Shown: piece by piece, positions 57,521-64,000 of the stretch
Layout: each line of letters opens with the position of its first letter
How positions within the stretch are numbered: position 1 is the stretch's first letter
Origin: Serratia marcescens subsp. marcescens ATCC 13880
GTDB taxonomy: Bacteria > Pseudomonadota > Gammaproteobacteria > Enterobacterales > Enterobacteriaceae
Length of the DNA: 64,000 bases
Assembly (NCBI RefSeq): GCF_017299535.1
Contig: NZ_CP071238.1
Location: 1,302,001-1,366,000 of the forward strand
Reading direction: 5' to 3'
Program-made: the position numbers and the translations under genes
Notes under the pieces: model-generated
Told to the model about the DNA's origin: nothing
What the model saw: only the letters and a program-made list of their open reading frames with translations
Database searches by the model: none

Positions 57521-58821
57521 TGTTTTATCCTTCTCTCGGTAGAGGTGGTAACGCTCGCCATCAGCAGCGGCATCAGCAATAAACCCATAAGAACGGCGGC
57601 GATCGACAGCAAACTGAACATGCCTGACCAGCCATAGCCTTCGATGACCCGCGACAGCGGCCAGCCCGCCAGCGCCGCCCCCAGATAGGCGAACAGGCCG
57701 AGAAAGCCGGTGATGGAGCCCGCGGCGCCTTTGTGCCCGCATTCCACGGCGGCGAGGCCAATCAGCATCTGTGGGCCGAAGACAAAGAAGCCCACCGCAA
57801 AGAAACAGCCCGCCAGCAGCGCGTAGTGATGCACCGGCGCCAGCCACAGCGCGGCGACGGACACCATCAGCCCGAGCGTGAACAGCAAAATCATCGGTGC
57901 GCGCTGCCCGCCGAACAGCACATCCGAGCCCCAGCCGGCGAACAGCGCGCCGAGCAGGCCGCCTATCTCGAACAGCATCACCGTCGCGTTGGCGCTGAGC
58001 AGGTTGACGCCGTGACTTTCCGTCAGCCACAGGTTGCCCCAGTCGTTCAACGCAATGCGGATCAGGTAGACCAGCACGTAAGAGACGCCGAGCAACCAGA
58101 TCATCGGGTTCTTCAGCATCGTGGTGCGCAGCATCCGCCACAGCCCCATCGGCGGGCTTTGCTGTTCCTGGCGCAGCTCCAGCGGATCGTGGCGCCACTG
58201 GCCGACCGACGGCAGGCCTTCTTCCTGCGGCGTGCCTGTCAGCTGCCGCATGAGCCAGATGCCCAGCACCATGCTGACGGCCCCCGGGATCAACATCGCC
58301 GCCTGCCAGCCCCAGCGCTGGGCGGCGAAGGCGCTGATCAGCGGCACAATCGCGCCGCCGAGGTTGATCGACATATTCCAGCAGCCCCACCAGAAGCCGC
58401 GCTCGTTGCGCGAATACCAGTGGGTCAGCAGCCGCGCGCAGGGCGGCCAGCCCCAGCCCTGAAAGAAGCCGTTCAGCGCCCAGACCGCCAGCAGCAGCGT
58501 CAGCGATTCGCCGAAGGCGAACGCCACGTTCAGCACTCCGGTGGCGAACAGGCCGATCCCCATAAACCCGCGCTGCCCATGGCCGTCGTGCCACAACCCG
58601 GCGGCGAATTTCGACAGGCCGTAGCTCAGATAAAACAGCGAGCCGAGCAGGCCGATGTCCCCTTTATCCAGCCCCAAATCCGTTTGCAGCGCCGGCAGCA
58701 CGTAATTCACGCTTTTGCGCGTCAGGTAAAAGGCGGCGTACCCGATGACCATATACAGCAGCAGTCGCGGGCGCAGCGCGCGGTAACGATGATCGATTTC
58801 AGATGCCGAGCGTGCTTGCAT
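57517..58821 (-). CDS. uhpC: UhpC-type MFS sugar-phosphate sensor
   Basis: MFS protein of 434 aa with twelve membrane helices of the organophosphate:Pi antiporter group. N-terminal GYAAFYLTRKSVNYVLPAL and the HWYSRNERGFWWGCWNMSINLGGA loop are as in UhpC/UhpT. It is between the kinase gene and afuA, so it probably senses external hexose phosphate and triggers UhpB, as UhpC does in E. coli. Transport activity as a UhpT substitute cannot be excluded. GGAGG precedes the ATG. Confidence 0.88.
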   Translation of the reverse strand: MQARSASEIDHRYRALRPRLLLYMVIGYAAFYLTRKSVNYVLPALQTDLGLDKGDIGLLGSLFYLSYGLSKFAAGLWHDGHGQRGFMGIGLFATGVLNVAFAFGESLTLLLAVWALNGFFQGWGWPPCARLLTHWYSRNERGFWWGCWNMSINLGGAIVPLISAFAAQRWGWQAAMLIPGAVSMVLGIWLMRQLTGTPQEEGLPSVGQWRHDPLELRQEQQSPPMGLWRMLRTTMLKNPMIWLLGVSYVLVYLIRIALNDWGNLWLTESHGVNLLSANATVMLFEIGGLLGALFAGWGSDVLFGGQRAPMILLFTLGLMVSVAALWLAPVHHYALLAGCFFAVGFFVFGPQMLIGLAAVECGHKGAAGSITGFLGLFAYLGAALAGWPLSRVIEGYGWSGMFSLLSIAAVLMGLLLMPLLMASVTTSTERRIKQ

Positions 58822-58840
58822 AGCCGCCTCCCTGGTGCTG

Positions 58841-58846
58841 ACTATA
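58841..58846 (-). promoter_or_regulatory. Possible -10 of the uhpC-afuABC transcript
   Basis: TATAGT on the minus strand in the 84-nt gap between uhpB and uhpC. No recognisable -35 lies upstream at 16-18 bp, which would fit a promoter needing phosphorylated UhpA. Confidence 0.4.
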
Positions 58847-58905
58847 AGAAGGTGAAAGGGAAAGGGGATGAGAGAAAGTCCGGAGTGGCTAAGACTTTTT
58901 CCTAG

Positions 58906-60447
58906 TTAGTCGACGGTTTGTTGCAAATTTGTGGGCAGGTTAACAATTACTCGGGTGCCGCGCTGCGTTTCCAGCGTCAGTTCGCCACCGAGCGCGCTGA
59001 CCCGTTCGCGCATCCCCTGAATGCCGAAGCCGGGCACCTTGTCCGCATGGATGCCGATGCCGTTGTCCCGCACCTCGAGGTGCAAAAGCTCACCCTGTTG
59101 ATGCAAGACGATGGCGACTTCGCTGGCTTCGGCGTGTTTGCACACGTTGTTGAGCAGCTCTTGCAGCAGCCGGTAGAGGGTGAAGCGCACCGTCTCGCCG
59201 GCGGGCGTGTCGATGAGTCGGTAGTCGAAACGGCAACGGATGCCTCGTTCGCTGAAGGCGAATTCATTCAGCAGGTGGTGAAGCGCGTCTTTGAACGCCA
59301 GCTCGTCCAGCGCGGGCGGGCGAAGCTGGCGCAGCAGCTGGCGCGTGGAGTGATGAATGCGCCGGGCGAGATCGGCTATCTGGTTCGCGGCGGCCTGGGT
59401 TTGCGCCGGATCGCGCGCCCGCTTGACCAGCTGCGACTGAATTTGAATCGCGGTGATGTTCTGGCCGATTTCATCGTGCAACTCGCGCGCCAGGTTTTTC
59501 CGCGTGTCTTCTTCGGTGTGGATCAGTTTTTCGGTCAGCGCCCGCCGCGCCGCCAGCTCTTCTTCCAGCCGTCGGCGATAATGGTGCAGGTTTTGCGCCA
59601 AGTGTTGCTGGCGGCTGATGGCGATGCCCAGACCGATGCCGAGCAGCGCCTGCGTCGCCAGAAAGATTTCCAGCTCGACCAGATTGCCGAACCCCACGCC
59701 GACCTGCCGGGCGAGGGTGATCATCATGCTGCCGAGCAGGCCGGACAGCACGCCGCCCTGCCAACCGAACTTCCACGCCATCACCACGTTCGGCAGAAAC
59801 ACCACGATCAGCAGCAGGCGTTCGATTTCCGGCGACAGCACCATCTGGGTGCCGATGCCGATAACGAAAAACAGGCTGCACCAGATGATTAAGGAGGCGC
59901 GCAGCGGCGGGTTGGTGGTGTCCAGCCCCAGCAGGTGGTAACGGTGCTGCTGGCGCAGAAATTCAAAGATCAGGTAGACGAACGGGGTCAGCAAGACGCC
60001 GCCGGTAAACGACGCCAGGCCGAGCAGCATCGCCGGGCTGTGCGCGAAAGGCGCAAGCAGGGCGGTATTGAGCAACGAGGCGGCGGTCACGGCGGCCAGC
60101 AGCAGCGTCAGCCGCTGCCAGTAGAGCGGAAAACGGCGCCAGAACCGCTGCGCGAGCGCGGCCGGGAGCAGGGTGATGAACGGCGCGGCCAGCAGGCTGT
60201 AGCCGCTCAGCAGGCGTTCGCCGTGCAGCCAGAACAGCAGCAGCACCGGCGGTATCATCAGGGCGGGCCAATAGCGGCGCGCCAGCAGGATCAGCAGCGC
60301 GAGATAGACGCCGTGAGGCAGAAACAGCGCCGCCTGATTGCCGTTGTGGGTCAGGTAGAAACCGAGCGTCCACAGCATCAGCCAGCCGCTGCCCCAGGCC
60401 AACAGGATAAACAGCGAGATAACCCAGGGCCGGAAGCGGGGTGACAT
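58906..60447 (-). CDS. uhpB: UhpB-type sensor histidine kinase
   Basis: Membrane kinase of 513 aa (E. coli 500). The N-terminal half has about eight membrane helices of the MASE1/UhpB type, followed by a coiled segment, the HisKA_3 phosphorylation site RELHDEIGQNITAIQ, and a HATPase_c with NVCKHAEASEVAI and VRDNGIGI and GIQGMRERVSALGG. It phosphorylates UhpA under control of UhpC. Start ATG overlaps the uhpA stop by 1 nt (TGATG). Confidence 0.92.
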   Translation of the reverse strand: MSPRFRPWVISLFILLAWGSGWLMLWTLGFYLTHNGNQAALFLPHGVYLALLILLARRYWPALMIPPVLLLFWLHGERLLSGYSLLAAPFITLLPAALAQRFWRRFPLYWQRLTLLLAAVTAASLLNTALLAPFAHSPAMLLGLASFTGGVLLTPFVYLIFEFLRQQHRYHLLGLDTTNPPLRASLIIWCSLFFVIGIGTQMVLSPEIERLLLIVVFLPNVVMAWKFGWQGGVLSGLLGSMMITLARQVGVGFGNLVELEIFLATQALLGIGLGIAISRQQHLAQNLHHYRRRLEEELAARRALTEKLIHTEEDTRKNLARELHDEIGQNITAIQIQSQLVKRARDPAQTQAAANQIADLARRIHHSTRQLLRQLRPPALDELAFKDALHHLLNEFAFSERGIRCRFDYRLIDTPAGETVRFTLYRLLQELLNNVCKHAEASEVAIVLHQQGELLHLEVRDNGIGIHADKVPGFGIQGMRERVSALGGELTLETQRGTRVIVNLPTNLQQTVD

Positions 60448-61076
60448 CAATGCCCCGCCAGCAGCTGATGGTCGAGGGCGAAATGCACCAGCTCGATGGT
60501 GCTGTTGCACTGCAGCTTGCCCAGGACGTTGGCGCGATGCACGTGTACCGTTTTATGGCTGAGATCGAGCTTGAACGCGATCTCCTTTACGCTGTCGCCT
60601 TTGACCAGCAGATCGAAGATCTCGCGCTCGCGCGGGGTTAACGCTTCCAGCGCCGTGGCCGGCTGCTCGCCGCCGCGCAGCGCCCGCAGCGCGTCGGCGC
60701 ACAGGTAATGGCCGCCCATATCGACGGAGCGCACCGCCTGCACCAGTTCTTCCGGCCCGCAGCGTTTGGTCAGATAGCCGCTGGCGCCGGCATCCAGCGC
60801 GCTCTGCACGAAGGTCGGGGAGTCATAGATACTGAGGATGATCGCGCGGAACTGCGGCTTCTGCGCTCGCAGGCGTTTCAACAGGCTCAGGCCGTTTTCA
60901 TCCGGCATGGCGATGTCCATCACCGCGACGCTGACGTCGTCGCGCAGCAATGCCGGCCAAGCTGCCGCCGCGCTGCTGTATTGCCCCACCACGTCGAGAT
61001 CGTCTTCGAGGCTGAGCAATTGCGCAAAGCCGGAGCGCACCACCACATGGTCATCCACCAGTATCACACGGATCAT
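60447..61076 (-). CDS. uhpA: UhpA-type response regulator
   Basis: NarL-family activator of 209 aa. Receiver: D8/D9, phospho-Asp54 in AVMDIAMPDENG, Lys104 in YLTKRCGPEE. The LuxR HTH (about 145-202) has TPREREIFDLLVKGDSVKEIA and SHKTVHVHRANVLGKL, close to E. coli UhpA. A 15-residue or longer upstream in-frame extension is possible, but receiver domains start at MIRVILVDDH. First gene of uhpABC-afuABC in this reading direction. Confidence 0.93.
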   Translation of the reverse strand: MIRVILVDDHVVVRSGFAQLLSLEDDLDVVGQYSSAAAAWPALLRDDVSVAVMDIAMPDENGLSLLKRLRAQKPQFRAIILSIYDSPTFVQSALDAGASGYLTKRCGPEELVQAVRSVDMGGHYLCADALRALRGGEQPATALEALTPREREIFDLLVKGDSVKEIAFKLDLSHKTVHVHRANVLGKLQCNSTIELVHFALDHQLLAGH

Positions 61077-61198
61077 TTTCGCACTCTGTTGCCGAATCAT
61101 GACCCTATGATGCCTGCCGCCGCGGTGCTGGCAATCAGCCAAGCGCGGTTATGCAATCGATGTAACAGAATCGTAATAAAAGGGCGTTGCCGGCGCCG

Positions 61199-61993
61199 TC
61201 AACGATCCAAATCGATGGCGAAATGCTGCCACAGCGCGGCGCGGCGTTCCTCTTCCGAATGCAGCGTCGTTTCGTGGCGCTGGTGATCTTCGGTCACGAT
61301 CAGCTTCATGTCGCTGAGGGTCACCCGGCCGTGTTCCGTCGGCCGTGAACACACCAGGCGTTGGGTGAAATGCGACTGCGGCGAGGTGCTGTGGAACCGG
61401 CACATCTCGTCGAACTCGTGCAACTCGCGCGGCTGAACGGTAAAGCGATACAGCGTTTTGGCATGCGAGCGTTGGTCGCCGTTGCGGCGCTCCAGCAGGT
61501 AATACTCGCCTTCCCGCTCCAGGTGGAAGGTGCCGCTGGCCTGCGGTTGCGGCTCGGCGGCGACGATCTTCAGCGGTGTCAGGAAGGAATCGCCGAAACC
61601 GACGTCCACCAGCCAGGCCTGCTCCGCCAGATCCACCCGCAGCGCCAGATGGTCGTAGGGCGGGCCGAAATGGCCGTCGCGCGCGCGGATCTCGCCGGAG
61701 ATGAAGCTCACCTTGAAACCGATCTCCCGCAGCAGCAGGGCGAACAGCGTGTTCAGCTCATAACAGAAACCGCCGCGGTTACGCTCGACCACCTTGCTGA
61801 ACAGCGCTTCGGGCGCCAACTGAATGCCCTGATGATAAATCATGCTCAGGTTCTCGAACGGTACGCTCAGCATGTGGCGATGGTGCAGCTGTTGCAACGT
61901 GGGGAGATCGGGGCGGGCGGCGCCGGCAAAGCCGATATGCTGCAGGTAGCGTTGGGTATCCACAGGGTGTCTCGCATGAGAAAAAGTAGGCAT
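61199..61993 (-). CDS. Arylamine N-acetyltransferase
   Basis: Cytosolic enzyme of 264 aa transferring acetyl from acetyl-CoA to arylamines, hydroxylamines or hydrazines. The complete catalytic triad is present: Cys77 in RGGFCYELN, His115 in YDHLALRV and Asp130 in VDVGFGDSF. The N-terminal VPFENLSM is typical. The E. coli homologue is NhoA/NAT. The ribosome site before this ATG is poor; an in-frame GTG ten codons later is an alternative start. Stands alone between uhpA and the HD gene. Confidence 0.92.
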   Translation of the reverse strand: MPTFSHARHPVDTQRYLQHIGFAGAARPDLPTLQQLHHRHMLSVPFENLSMIYHQGIQLAPEALFSKVVERNRGGFCYELNTLFALLLREIGFKVSFISGEIRARDGHFGPPYDHLALRVDLAEQAWLVDVGFGDSFLTPLKIVAAEPQPQASGTFHLEREGEYYLLERRNGDQRSHAKTLYRFTVQPRELHEFDEMCRFHSTSPQSHFTQRLVCSRPTEHGRVTLSDMKLIVTEDHQRHETTLHSEEERRAALWQHFAIDLDR

Positions 61994-62121
61994 AAAATAG
62001 CGGGCTTTGCGGCGTTTGTGAGCGCATTACGTGCTGCGTTGTCGGCATAACTCATAACCAAATCGACTCAGATGTCAGCATGGCTGCCGTTACACTGAAT
62101 CGATATGGATAAGGAGAAAGT

Positions 62122-62742
62122 ATGGATTTAACCTTGAAAGCGCAGCGATTTGCCAATGACGCTCATCATGCCTGCAATCAGCGACGCAAGTTCACCGGGG
62201 AGCCGTATATCGTGCATCCTGCAGCGGTGGTGGATTTGCTGCAGCGGGCTAAGCCGACGCCAGAAATGGTCGCCGCTGCCTGGCTGCATGATACGGTAGA
62301 AGATACGGCGGTGACCCTGGCGGATATCCGGCGAGAATTCGGTCCGACGGTCGAGCGTTATGTGGAAATGTTGACCGACGTGCAGCCTCGCAGCTACGGC
62401 GGTGAGCGTCTGCACCGTAAAAATGCCAATCTGCGGCACAGCGCGCAGGCCTGTGCGGAAGCGCAGACCATCAAACTGTGCGACTTGATTGACAACAGCA
62501 AGAACATTACCGATTACGATGTCTCCTTTGCCCGTCACTATCTGGTGGAAATGGCGCGCTTATTGGCTGTTTTATCGGCGGGCGAGGCCGGCCTGTTGGC
62601 CTTGGCCCGCCGACAGTGTGCGGAAGCGGTCGAGCGCATCAACGATCGTCATGGAGACGATGGCTGGTTCGACGCGTTGTGGCGGAAGTATGAGGCCCAT
62701 CTTAAGCTGGATGAGCTGAAAACTGGGTCAGCAGCAAAATAA
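62122..62742 (+). CDS. Small HD-domain phosphohydrolase, SpoT/MESH1-like
   Basis: Cytosolic 206-aa protein with the RSH-type HD hydrolase signature: HPAAVV (His32), LHDTVEDT (His56-Asp57, Glu60-Asp61) and KLCDLIDNSKNI (Asp121/Asp124, Asn125). There is no synthetase, TGS or ACT domain, so it has the size of single-domain alarmone hydrolases. Activity on ppGpp is inferred from the motif set only; another nucleotide substrate is possible. AAGGAGAAAGT precedes the ATG. Its 3' end overlaps the convergent AEC gene by 41 nt. Confidence 0.85.
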   Translation: MDLTLKAQRFANDAHHACNQRRKFTGEPYIVHPAAVVDLLQRAKPTPEMVAAAWLHDTVEDTAVTLADIRREFGPTVERYVEMLTDVQPRSYGGERLHRKNANLRHSAQACAEAQTIKLCDLIDNSKNITDYDVSFARHYLVEMARLLAVLSAGEAGLLALARRQCAEAVERINDRHGDDGWFDALWRKYEAHLKLDELKTGSAAK

Positions 62743-63634
62743 CAGGAATGGTGACCGCCGCCAGCAACGTTTGGATCGTGATGATACCGGCCGACAAGCG
62801 ATGATCGCCGCCCAGCAGTCTCGCCATGATGTAGGCGGAAGGTGTACAGGGTAAGGCGTTAAACAGGACGATAGTCGCCAGCACCGGGCCGGAGATGCCC
62901 AGGGTGATGCCGATTCCCAGCGTCAACAGCGGTACCAGCAGTAACTTGACGAAGGACGATTGCAGTACGGGGCCCTGCGCCGTACGCGCCGCCTGTATAT
63001 CCAGCCCTGCGCCGACCGCCAGCAACCCCAATGGTAGAGAGGCGCCGCCGAGAATGGTGAGAATGTTCTCCAGCGCCGCGCCAAGCGACCAGCCGCTGGC
63101 GTTGAAGGCCAGACCGGCCAAGACCGAAAGGATCACTGGGTTTTTCCCCAGCGCTTTGGCGATCTGTTTGCCGCCGGGGCGGGTACCCTGACCGTAATGC
63201 ATCAGTATGACAATCGAGGCCACGTTCAACAGCGGGATGGCGACGGCGATGCTGATGGAGGTCACCGTCAGGCCGGTGTGGCCGAAAGTCGCCGCCGCTG
63301 CGGCAACCCCGATGTAGGTATTGGGGCGCAGAGCGCCCTGTATGACCGAAGAAAAAACCGGCCCGGGCTGTTTTAGCCAGATTCGCCAGAGGTACAACGA
63401 CAAGGCGCCAATCAGGACAGCGCCCAGTACAGACAGGGCAATCGGCCGCACCGGAAACTGGCTGAGGTCGGCTTTGCCGACCTGGATAAACATCAGCGCC
63501 GGGAAGAGATAAAAGTAATTCAGCTTTTCGCAGGGCAGCCAGAAAGCCCGATCGATCAGGTTCTTGTGCCGTAGTGTGAATCCCATGGCGATTAAAAATA
63601 TCACCGGGATCAGAGAAAAGAGAGTCGTCGTCAT
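62702..63634 (-). CDS. AEC-family (auxin efflux carrier-like) permease
   Basis: Inner-membrane transporter of 310 aa with ten membrane segments. AEC features: LIPVIFLIAMGFTLRHKNLID at the N terminus, GALRPNTYIGVAAAA in helix 4-5, and the C-terminal half GGASLPLGLLAVGAGL with FNALPCTPSAYIMARLLGGD. Substrates in the family include malonate and other dicarboxylates; none can be assigned. Its 3' end overlaps the HD gene by 41 nt; it starts 7 nt after the TSUP gene and is probably co-transcribed with it. Confidence 0.88.
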   Translation of the reverse strand: MTTTLFSLIPVIFLIAMGFTLRHKNLIDRAFWLPCEKLNYFYLFPALMFIQVGKADLSQFPVRPIALSVLGAVLIGALSLYLWRIWLKQPGPVFSSVIQGALRPNTYIGVAAAAATFGHTGLTVTSISIAVAIPLLNVASIVILMHYGQGTRPGGKQIAKALGKNPVILSVLAGLAFNASGWSLGAALENILTILGGASLPLGLLAVGAGLDIQAARTAQGPVLQSSFVKLLLVPLLTLGIGITLGISGPVLATIVLFNALPCTPSAYIMARLLGGDHRLSAGIITIQTLLAAVTIPVILLLTQFSAHPA

Positions 63635-63641
63635 GGGGAGC

Positions 63642-64000
63642 CTATAAATAGCCTTTAGTGAGAACGACCACGCCATAGAAGGCAATAAAGCCGGTCACCA
63701 TTTTTTCATAAACGGGAGCGCTGGCTCTCTTGAACAGCAGATTGCCGACGACCAGATACACCAGTAGAGCCAGCGGTGCCGCGGTGAAACCGTCGAGGCT
63801 CAGGGCTTGCCATTTAATGCTGGCCAGCGTGGCCAATTGAATTAAACCGAACATCAGGTAGTAACGGGAGACGGTGGTTCTTATCTCCAGTTTCTCGCGA
63901 TGGCTGGCGGCAGCGTAGAGTGCCAGCAAGGCGCCACCCATGTTGGTGACGCCATGTATCAGACCCATGACTGCGACATAAGCGCGCTGATGTTTGCCGA
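63642..64000 (-). CDS. TSUP (TauE/SafE, DUF81) family permease, 5' part outside the window
   Basis: C-terminal 118 residues of a membrane permease still open at the window edge (the frame continues upstream of an internal Met as QRAYVAVMGLIHGVTNMGG). Four membrane segments are visible. GLIHGVTNMGGALLALY and FYGVVVLTKGYL fit the second repeat of TSUP proteins, which move sulfite, sulfoacetate or related small organic anions. Upstream partner of the AEC gene. Confidence 0.75.
   Translation of the reverse strand, partial: GKHQRAYVAVMGLIHGVTNMGGALLALYAAASHREKLEIRTTVSRYYLMFGLIQLATLASIKWQALSLDGFTAAPLALLVYLVVGNLLFKRASAPVYEKMVTGFIAFYGVVVLTKGYL

Noticed and set aside
57521..58594. N-terminal extension of AfuA reading to about 700 aa
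   Set aside because: The extension runs through uhpC in another frame and lacks any domain; the signal peptide at MKKTWVTTL marks the real start.

Overview
The window is a high-GC enterobacterial chromosome segment, almost certainly Serratia and most likely S. marcescens. BioC as translated here matches the S. marcescens BioC sequence I know almost residue for residue. Gene order follows the E. coli K-12 backbone aroG-gpmA-gal-modFE-acrZ-modABC-ybhA-pgl-ybhB-bio-uvrB-ybhK-moa-ybhL-ybhRSFG-cecR-rhlE, with Serratia-type insertions at several joints. No rRNA, tRNA, CRISPR array, prophage or insertion sequence was seen.

Layout. 1-2987: an EvgS/BvgS-like sensor kinase (cut by the window edge) and its LuxR-type response regulator. 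3200-7554: aroG, a DUF898 membrane protein coupled to an M48 peptidase, and gpmA with a Fur box. 7771-11707: a PsiF-repeat protein and a galTKM operon that keeps both GalR operators but has no galE. 11839-13396: a CPBP-family membrane protein and an isochorismatase-like protein. 13491-24759: a molybdenum block of modF-modE, a divergent TonB receptor/periplasmic binding protein/methyltransferase/FecCD permease/ATPase operon, acrZ and modABC. 24791-29090: ybhA, pgl, ybhB, a DmeF-type cation exporter divergent from an RcnR-type regulator, and a DUF1232 protein. 29095-34064: bioA and bioBFCD around a BirA operator. 34093-38302: an orphan UrtE-like ATPase, 1.1 kb without a gene, uvrB under a LexA box, and a VF530-type protein. 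38309-43180: ybhK, the moaABCDE operon behind a ModE box and a Moco riboswitch, and ybhL. 43251-50640: ybhRSFG-cecR exporter operon and rhlE. 50754-64000: a 2-hydroxyacid dehydrogenase, dusC, a small helical protein, an afuABC-uhpCBA sugar-phosphate uptake and sensing cluster, an arylamine N-acetyltransferase, a small HD hydrolase, an AEC permease and a partial TSUP permease.

How the genes work together. Molybdenum is the strongest theme. ModABC imports molybdate, ModE senses it, a good ModE box precedes modA and another precedes moaA, the moa operon starts Moco synthesis, and a Moco riboswitch precedes moaA. The TonB/FecCD operon sits divergent from modE and next to modABC. By position and by family (FecCD-type importers such as H. 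influenzae MolBC carry molybdate and tungstate) it is a candidate TonB-dependent oxyanion or metallophore uptake system that includes a methyltransferase. This is the best candidate here for an undescribed system. A second coherent unit joins UhpA/UhpB/UhpC signalling directly to an AfuABC ABC importer in place of UhpT.
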